Shown in pieces: positions 1 to 4,829 of a stretch of 6,971 bases of DNA. Each line of letters starts with the position of its first letter. Positions within the stretch are counted from its first letter, which is position 1. The DNA is from Victivallales bacterium (lineage in GTDB: Bacteria > Verrucomicrobiota > Lentisphaeria > Oligosphaerales > Oligosphaeraceae), in NCBI GenBank assembly GCA_017963875.1, contig JAGCTA010000288.1, positions 1 through 6,971 on the forward strand, in the 5' to 3' direction. The notes beneath the pieces were generated by a model that did not search any database, was not told where the DNA came from, and saw only the letters and a program-made list of their open reading frames with translations. The translations under genes were made by a program, and so were the position numbers.

Positions 1-90
1 CAGCATGATGTGTTTTCCTGTTTGATGTGTGGTGGATTTACCGCCCATCTGGACGGCGTTTTAAATATGTTGAAAAAGAATGTGCACTAA
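1..90 (+). CDS. C-terminal end of an unidentified protein (partial, 29 codons)
   Basis: Reading from base 1, frame 1 stays open for 29 codons and ends in TAA at 88-90. The peptide has a protein-like composition: a Cys-Gly-Gly-Phe segment near residue 10, a His-Leu-Asp-Gly segment near residues 16-19, and a basic tail ending KKNVH. I do not recognise the family from so little sequence. The strongest support is position. Its stop overlaps by two bases the stop of the convergent PHP gene, which is how tightly packed tail-to-tail genes end. Twenty-nine open codons can easily occur by chance, so this remains a probable rather than certain gene end. Confidence 0.5.
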   Translation, partial: QHDVFSCLMCGGFTAHLDGVLNMLKKNVH

Positions 91-974
91 AGATTCACGA
101 GACACTTGGCAGAACCTCCCCTTCGTTCGTAGGCCGCTTTGATTGGGGGCATCAGGCTGTCAGGGATGCTCATTCCCCCATAGCCTGTTCCCATGTGAAT
201 GGATGGCTGGTTGCTGCCATGGAAATCCGCGCCCCCGCTGACAAACAGCCCCGTCTTCTCCGCAATCCCTATAATATTTTTCGTCTGTAGTTGGGAATGC
301 TCCGTATAGTAGGCCTCAATTCCGTCAAGACCTGAGGCTTTCAACTCAACAATATGCCGCTCACATTTGCTGTAAGTCATGGAATTACTGGCCATGGGAT
401 GGGCCCAGACGGCAAGACCTCCAGCCGCATGTATCGCATTCAGGCACCGCGCCGCAGGAAGGACCTGACGCGAGACGTATGCAGGACGACCACGCCCAAG
501 CAATTCCTGAAACGCTTTTTTGTTTTGTTTGAAATAGCCTTTGGCCACTAAAGCAGCCGCAATGTGGGGACGACCAATGACCCCTGCTTCTTCCTTTTTG
601 GCATTCTCTAAATCCTCTATAGCTAAATCATACCCAAGTTCATTGAGTTTTATAACAATCTGACGATTCCGCTCTTTGCGCCAGATGCAGTATTGCTCAC
701 AGGCATCCTGCAATTCACCACATTTGCTGTCTATATACAATCCAACAATATGGCAAGTATCGCCTGACTCAAGTTGGCACGAAAACTCAACCCCAGGGAT
801 GCACTCCAGTGCATCTGCCTGTTTTGAGGCCTCAAGGAATTCAGGCAGGCCATTCACAGTATCATGGTCAGTCAATGCAAGGGCTGTCAAAGGAATCGTC
901 AATGCTAGTTGCACTAGTTGAGTCGGACTCAATGTTCCGTCCGACGCCGTGCTATGGCAATGAAGGTCAATCAT
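87..974 (-). CDS. PHP-domain metal-dependent phosphoesterase (RNase AM / nucleoside 3',5'-bisphosphate phosphatase-like)
   Basis: This is a 295-residue cytoplasmic protein of the PHP superfamily, about the length of the YciV/TrpH group. Characterised members hydrolyse nucleoside 3',5'-bisphosphates or trim RNA 5' ends with a trinuclear metal centre. The expected ligands are all visible: H5 and H7 (DLHCHS), D12 (SDG), H37 (TDHDT), E63 (GVEFS), H75, H192 (AHP), and D250 and H252 (GADFHG). The inserted subdomain motif GRPHIA is at residues 134-139. I chose the ATG at 974 because the protein then begins directly with the first metal-binding strand. A TTG at 1010 would add 12 residues with no family support, and neither start has a clear SD. 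It is transcribed divergently from the FHA gene and convergently with the gene fragment at 1-90. The family is secure; the exact substrate (RNA 5' end, pAp or other) cannot be settled from sequence. Confidence 0.9.
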   Translation of the reverse strand: MIDLHCHSTASDGTLSPTQLVQLALTIPLTALALTDHDTVNGLPEFLEASKQADALECIPGVEFSCQLESGDTCHIVGLYIDSKCGELQDACEQYCIWRKERNRQIVIKLNELGYDLAIEDLENAKKEEAGVIGRPHIAAALVAKGYFKQNKKAFQELLGRGRPAYVSRQVLPAARCLNAIHAAGGLAVWAHPMASNSMTYSKCERHIVELKASGLDGIEAYYTEHSQLQTKNIIGIAEKTGLFVSGGADFHGSNQPSIHMGTGYGGMSIPDSLMPPIKAAYERRGGSAKCLVNL

Positions 975-1027
975 GGAAATCGTGGTCTTTTGTGTTTTTT
1001 TGAGTGGCAAGAATCATTTTTAACAGT

Positions 1028-1056
1028 AATGTAATAATATGAGTTAGGTAATTCAA
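1028..1056 (-). promoter_or_regulatory. Possible sigma-70-like promoter for the PHP gene
   Basis: Read on the minus strand, TTGAAT (1056-1051) and TACATT (1033-1028) are separated by 17 nt. Each matches four of six bases of the TTGACA and TATAAT consensus. This would give a leader of roughly 45-50 nt before the ATG at 974. The surrounding DNA is AT-rich, so such matches arise easily, and PVC-type organisms may not follow the E. coli consensus. Confidence 0.25.
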
Positions 1057-1098
1057 TATATTCAGATGGATTTTGAGGCAGACAGTTCATATTCTTTT

Positions 1099-1117
1099 TG
1101 GAAAAAGGCTTTTTCCA
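1099..1117 (+). repeat. Perfect 8-bp inverted repeat in the FHA gene leader
   Basis: TGGAAAAA (1099-1106) and TTTTTCCA (1110-1117) are exact inverse complements around the three-base loop GGC, ending 41 nt before the FHA start codon. The DNA just to the left also offers a competing pairing, CTTTTT with AAAAAG (1094-1107). No T-run follows the stem on the plus strand, so it is not a standard intrinsic terminator. It could be an operator or an mRNA leader hairpin, or simply chance in AT-rich DNA. Confidence 0.5.
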
Positions 1118-1144
1118 GCACGAATTTGGACACCATGGTATAAC

Positions 1145-1150
1145 AGGAGG
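1145..1150 (+). promoter_or_regulatory. Strong Shine-Dalgarno site AGGAGG of the FHA gene
   Basis: A full AGGAGG lies 8 nt upstream of the ATG at 1159. It fixes the start of the FHA protein and is the best ribosome binding site in the window. Confidence 0.85.
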
Positions 1151-1158
1151 AAAACTTC

Positions 1159-3129
1159 ATGAAACTACGAGTCATTAAAGGAGATGTTCCTGGTACAATT
1201 CTGAATCTTGACAAAGATTCATTCTCAATTGGACGTGTTGAAGATAATGACTTTGTCATAAATGACCCTGGCGTTTCACGCCATCATTGCAGATTCTCCA
1301 AGATTGATGGTGAATGGCTTGTCGAGGACATGCAAAGTGTCAATGGCATTCTGGTCAATGGCAAGAAGGTCGAGGGCGGCATCCTTCTGCATCCTGGAGA
1401 TGAAATCACTGTATTCAGCCATATTTTTGTAATTGAAACAGATGATGCTGCGGCCAAGCCGATTCCGAAAGAGTCTGACAATGAGTCAATGAGAGCGCCT
1501 GGAAATGATTACGAGGTGGGCTACCATTCAAATGAAGAGCCGAGACAATCGGGAGGGACAATCATTGCCATTAAAATCGCGGTGCTGGTTGTCATTATCG
1601 CCGCCATCATCACGCTGTTGATGATGCTGATGGGAGACAATAAGCAAAAAACACCTACGGACAATTCAGAGAATGTGGCGGAAGCAGTTGCCGAAGAGTC
1701 AGCAGCCGAAGCATCGGAACGAGTTGCTCGCGGAGAAACCATGCTTCCAAAAGATGGAAAGGGAAATGTGGCACAGCCAGCCCCCGAAACGGCACCACCG
1801 CCACCGCCAGTAATACAACAGCAAATGAATACTGATTCTGAAACTTCCCAGCAGGCAGATGCCTCATCGCGTTCCAGAAGCAGAAAATCTGATGCTTCCA
1901 GAAGGAAAAGGGAAGAAGGGAATGGTGGCACGGCAATTGCCGTCGTCACGTCTCCAGAAGGGGCTGAAGTCTCGATTGATGGCCATAGCAAAGGCATTTC
2001 TCCTCTTGTGATTGATGATTTGGAAGACGGACAGTATTCTTTGGAAATCACCAAACCTGGATACGAGCGACTTGTAAGAATGATAAATGTTCCAGGAGAT
2101 TTTTCATCGCAGCCAATCGTCCTTGTTCAGAAAGTCGGAACACTGGTGGTGCGTTCTGAACCAGAAGGAGCCACTGTTCGAGAAGGACGCCAAATATTCG
2201 GCGTGACACCGTTGCTTATTGAGCCTTTCCGCGAAGGCCAGCATGAACTTCTTATTGAACGAGCTGGCTATGAGCCGCAAAAGGCCAATGTCACAATGAC
2301 AGCCTCTCGCGGAGAACAATTGTATATCAGCCTTTCAAAGGCACTCGGAGGAATCGATGTCGTCACGACTCCTCCTGGATGCGATGTGTACATAGACGGC
2401 GTCCTGATGGGAAAAACACCATTGGAAACCGACAGCATGGAGTCCAAGCCGTTGTGTTTGCGCAATCTCCTGCCTGGCCAGTGCACACTTCGAATAGTCC
2501 ATCCAGGAACGACAATGTTCGATAACAGCACTATCATGATTAAAAAGGATGCTGTGACTCCAGTCCGCTCATTCATGTGGATTCCAACTCATAAACTCAC
2601 ATTGCTCAACGGCAAGACCGTCATCGGAATGTTGTTGCGCCAGACTGGTGATGGTGTGGATCTGCTGAATAGCGCCAACAAACGCGAGTCCTATATCAAG
2701 CAGGAATATACTGAATGCGTGGAACTATCGAAAGCAGAGCAGACAGCCGCGCTGAAAAACCGCGTTGCGCTACGAGAGGCTTCTGGTGAAAACACAGGCG
2801 GGAAATCTGTGTTGAGCGTTTCCTTCGCCGAATTCATGCAACGGTCGCGCTTCCCTAATTTCAAACAGAACTATAAGGGAAAGAGAATCTGCATCACGGG
2901 CGATGTCACCATGCGAATGAAAAATCCGAAGGGCGAAATGATTGTTCAGTTTGGCAACAAGCAAATGCGTTGCGTGATGGCTTCCACGGTCCCCGAGGAG
3001 GATTTCAAGAAGATTGGCGAAATGGATAAACAGAATCAGCAGGTTTCACTTCGTGGTGAATACACAGGTGAAGACAAGGAAGGCATCCACCTCATGAGAA
3101 ACTGCGTCCTGCTGGCCATGCCAGACTGA
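1159..3129 (+). CDS. Membrane-anchored FHA-domain protein with PEGA repeats and an OB-like C-terminus
   Basis: This 656-residue protein joins several modules. Residues 1-95 form an FHA domain with the phosphothreonine-binding landmarks G25-R26, S40-R41-x-H43, N62-G63 and N67-G68. Residues 134-158 are one hydrophobic membrane segment with K139 on its N-terminal side, so the FHA domain should be cytoplasmic and the rest extracytoplasmic. A linker (160-257) is rich in Ala/Glu, then polyproline (213-217), then a Ser/Arg-rich basic stretch (236-252). PEGA-type repeats follow at about 258-325, 327-394 and 398-463; the third is diverged and contains an insertion. Residues 480-505 resemble a small beta module (LLNGKTVIG), and about 553-656 looks like an OB-fold of the tRNA_anti-like type. 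That last call is inference from pattern. The role is probably reading a Thr-phosphorylated partner and linking it to the envelope; no Ser/Thr kinase gene is in view. The start is set by the AGGAGG site. It heads a run of four plus-strand genes. Confidence 0.88.
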   Translation: MKLRVIKGDVPGTILNLDKDSFSIGRVEDNDFVINDPGVSRHHCRFSKIDGEWLVEDMQSVNGILVNGKKVEGGILLHPGDEITVFSHIFVIETDDAAAKPIPKESDNESMRAPGNDYEVGYHSNEEPRQSGGTIIAIKIAVLVVIIAAIITLLMMLMGDNKQKTPTDNSENVAEAVAEESAAEASERVARGETMLPKDGKGNVAQPAPETAPPPPPVIQQQMNTDSETSQQADASSRSRSRKSDASRRKREEGNGGTAIAVVTSPEGAEVSIDGHSKGISPLVIDDLEDGQYSLEITKPGYERLVRMINVPGDFSSQPIVLVQKVGTLVVRSEPEGATVREGRQIFGVTPLLIEPFREGQHELLIERAGYEPQKANVTMTASRGEQLYISLSKALGGIDVVTTPPGCDVYIDGVLMGKTPLETDSMESKPLCLRNLLPGQCTLRIVHPGTTMFDNSTIMIKKDAVTPVRSFMWIPTHKLTLLNGKTVIGMLLRQTGDGVDLLNSANKRESYIKQEYTECVELSKAEQTAALKNRVALREASGENTGGKSVLSVSFAEFMQRSRFPNFKQNYKGKRICITGDVTMRMKNPKGEMIVQFGNKQMRCVMASTVPEEDFKKIGEMDKQNQQVSLRGEYTGEDKEGIHLMRNCVLLAMPD

Positions 3130-3139
3130 TATTCCCCCT

Positions 3140-3871
3140 ATGCGAATCTATCTGTCAGAGGAAACAGAGACTGCAGTCAATGCAGCGATGGAAGAATGGC
3201 TTCTCCGAGAACCAGGCGGGGTTGCAGAGCCTTCAATGATGCTTTATGTCAATCGGCCCGCAGTCCTCATAGGACGCAATCAGATTCTGCGCTCGGAATG
3301 CAACCCCGAATTCTGCCATGACAACGGAATCGTTATCTTGAGGCGGATCAGCGGAGGAGGCACAGTCTATCATGATCAGGGCAACCTGAATCTGGCGCTT
3401 GTCGTGCCTAGGCAGGATTATAATCCAGATGCGTTTACGACTGTTCTTACAGATGTGCTGTCACAGTTGAATACGCCAGATGTCACCATTGACAAATTTC
3501 ATAGCGTTTTTTCTGGAGGACGAAAACTCTGCGGTACAGCGTACGCATTGACATCGGGAGGGGCGTTGATGCATGGTTGCATCCTTGTGGACACGGATTT
3601 GTCACGGCTCACTTTGGCTTTGACTCCAGAAAAGCCCTTGGTCGATGGAGTCAGCGGCGTGCCATCACGCCGCGTCCCCGTGACACGCCTGTCCGATATC
3701 GTGGGAAAACTCACATGCGAAGATGTAGCGGCATTGGCGCTCAGTCTTGCGGCTAAACGTCATCCTGGCGTAGAGCCTCTTCCGCTGGCCGCAGCGGATC
3801 TGGCTGGTAATGAATCTTTTCAACAGTATCTTGCCAAGTTTCGGGATAATGCCTGGAATTGGCGGACATGA
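3140..3871 (+). CDS. lplA: Lipoate-protein ligase A-like enzyme (short form, no C-terminal domain)
   Basis: This 243-residue cytoplasmic enzyme belongs to the BPL/LplA/LipB fold. Family members attach lipoate, through lipoyl-AMP, to a lysine of lipoyl domains in 2-oxoacid dehydrogenases and the glycine cleavage H protein. Diagnostic motifs are the Arg-Arg-x-Ser-Gly-Gly-Gly loop with the following VYHDQGNLN (68-84), the GGRKLCGTAY segment with K129 as the conserved catalytic lysine (126-135), and HGCILVDTDLSRL (145-157). The chain ends in a Trp-rich tail (WNWRT) just after the catalytic domain, so it lacks the accessory C-terminal domain of the roughly 340-residue E. coli LplA. It could act alone, need a separate LplB-like partner, or be an octanoyl/lipoyl transferase relative; the lysine motif favours ligase. 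The start lies 10 nt after the FHA stop with no SD, which suggests translational coupling. Confidence 0.87.
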   Translation: MRIYLSEETETAVNAAMEEWLLREPGGVAEPSMMLYVNRPAVLIGRNQILRSECNPEFCHDNGIVILRRISGGGTVYHDQGNLNLALVVPRQDYNPDAFTTVLTDVLSQLNTPDVTIDKFHSVFSGGRKLCGTAYALTSGGALMHGCILVDTDLSRLTLALTPEKPLVDGVSGVPSRRVPVTRLSDIVGKLTCEDVAALALSLAAKRHPGVEPLPLAAADLAGNESFQQYLAKFRDNAWNWRT

Positions 3872-3888
3872 ACTAAATAACAAAACAC

Positions 3889-3894
3889 AAGGGA
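3889..3894 (+). promoter_or_regulatory. Shine-Dalgarno site AAGGGA of the isomerase gene
   Basis: AAGGGA ends 7 nt before the ATG at 3902, within the 30-nt gap after the lipoate ligase stop. It supports that ATG as the true start. Confidence 0.65.
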
Positions 3895-3901
3895 AAAAAA
3901 C

Positions 3902-4792
3902 ATGTTAATCGGAGTCAGTTCGTACAGTTACAGTCGTCTGGTCAGGTCTGGGGCAATGAAGCAGATTGATGTTATCGCCAAAGCCAAGGAAATGGGTTTT
4001 GACTGCATCGAATTTTCGACTATCGCCGTTCCAGAAGGCAAGACTCTTCCCGAATTCGCGGCGGAATTGCGCGCAGAAGCAGACCGTCTCGATTTTCCAA
4101 TCATGAACTATACTATCGGCGCAGATTTGCTAGGTGGATCAAACGGCGATCTGGATGCCGAAATCGAACGTGTTAAAGGCGAAGTCGATATCGCGGCTAT
4201 CCTTCGCGTACCTGGAATGCGCCACGACGCGACATACGGCAATTTCCCTGCCGACTGGAAGGGCCCCAAGTCATTTGATGCTGCCCTCCCACGCCTTGCC
4301 GCAGGCTGCCGCGCCATCACAGAATACGCTGCCACCAAGGGAATCAAAACCATGGTTGAGAATCATGGCTATTTCTGCCAGGAAAGCCTCCGCGTTGAAC
4401 GCCTTATCACAGCCGTCAACCATCCGAATTTCGGTGCCCTGATTGACATCGGAAATTTCATCTGCGCGGATGACAACCCCGCACAGGCAGTCGGACGCCT
4501 CGCACCATTCGCTTTCCATTGCCATGCAAAGGATTTCCACCTGAAATCAGGCATGGAACCGTGGCCAGGGAAAGGCTGGAACCAAAGCCGTTCAGGGAAT
4601 TGGTGGCGTGGCGCGATTCTTGGCCATGGGAATGTCCCTGTTGCGCAAATCGTCAGAAACTTGATTGCAAAGGGCTATGATGGCGTCTTCTCCATTGAGT
4701 TTGAAGGCATGGAAGATGTCCTGACTGGCATTGAATATGGCCAGGCAAATCTGCGCCGCTTCATTGAACTCGCCAAAGCCCAGATGGCATGA
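3902..4792 (+). CDS. Sugar phosphate isomerase/epimerase (xylose isomerase-like TIM barrel)
   Basis: This 296-residue protein has the AP endonuclease family 2 / xylose isomerase-like TIM-barrel fold. Members use a divalent metal to isomerise or epimerise sugars, keto-sugars or inositol derivatives. Likely metal and catalytic residues sit at barrel strand ends: E153 (VENHG), D182 (IDIGNF), H208 with K210-D211 (HCHAKD), the GHGNVPV loop (241-247) and E266/E268 (SIEFEG). The N-terminus begins straight with the first strand (IGVSSYSYS), without a signal peptide, so the enzyme is cytoplasmic. Length is normal for the family. The exact substrate cannot be read from these motifs. It sits between a lipoate ligase and an exported hydrolase, and a role in handling sugars released outside the cell is possible but inferred. 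Confidence 0.88.
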   Translation: MLIGVSSYSYSRLVRSGAMKQIDVIAKAKEMGFDCIEFSTIAVPEGKTLPEFAAELRAEADRLDFPIMNYTIGADLLGGSNGDLDAEIERVKGEVDIAAILRVPGMRHDATYGNFPADWKGPKSFDAALPRLAAGCRAITEYAATKGIKTMVENHGYFCQESLRVERLITAVNHPNFGALIDIGNFICADDNPAQAVGRLAPFAFHCHAKDFHLKSGMEPWPGKGWNQSRSGNWWRGAILGHGNVPVAQIVRNLIAKGYDGVFSIEFEGMEDVLTGIEYGQANLRRFIELAKAQMA

Positions 4793-4829
4793 TTTTTAAA
4801 CTCAGATTAGCACCACCTTCCATTTCATC

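Larger units (their letters stand above)
975..1158. other. Divergent intergenic region between the PHP and FHA genes
   Basis: This 184-nt gap must carry the start signals for both divergent genes. Its left half (about 1015-1065) is AT-rich. Its right half holds a perfect inverted repeat (1099-1117), an 8-bp palindrome ACCATGGT (1132-1139) and the SD of the FHA gene (1145-1150). No good -35/-10 pair facing the FHA gene was found with usual sigma-70 spacing. I see no small ORF with support and no recognisable riboswitch. Confidence 0.6.

Noticed and set aside
1..19. Minus-strand ATG (complement of 4-6) with an AGGAAA SD-like site (complement of 14-19), a possible start of another minus-strand gene leaving the window.
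   Set aside because: Only two codons are visible, and it would run antisense to the better supported plus-strand gene end at 1-90. It cannot be tested here.
41..66. Imperfect hairpin CCGCCCATCTGGACGG followed by a short T-run, resembling a plus-strand terminator.
   Set aside because: The stem has a mismatch and the T-run is only four bases. It lies inside the probable coding frame and before its stop codon.
1521..2054. 177-codon open frame on the minus strand within the FHA gene.
   Set aside because: It is antisense to the linker and first PEGA repeat of a well supported gene. Its Ser- and Ala-rich composition mirrors the complementary codons, and it has no recognisable domain.
1930..2550. 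Repetition within the FHA gene considered as a DNA repeat array.
   Set aside because: The repeats are visible only at protein level (PEGA-type modules). The nucleotide sequences have diverged and there are no regular spacers, so it is neither CRISPR nor a tandem DNA repeat.
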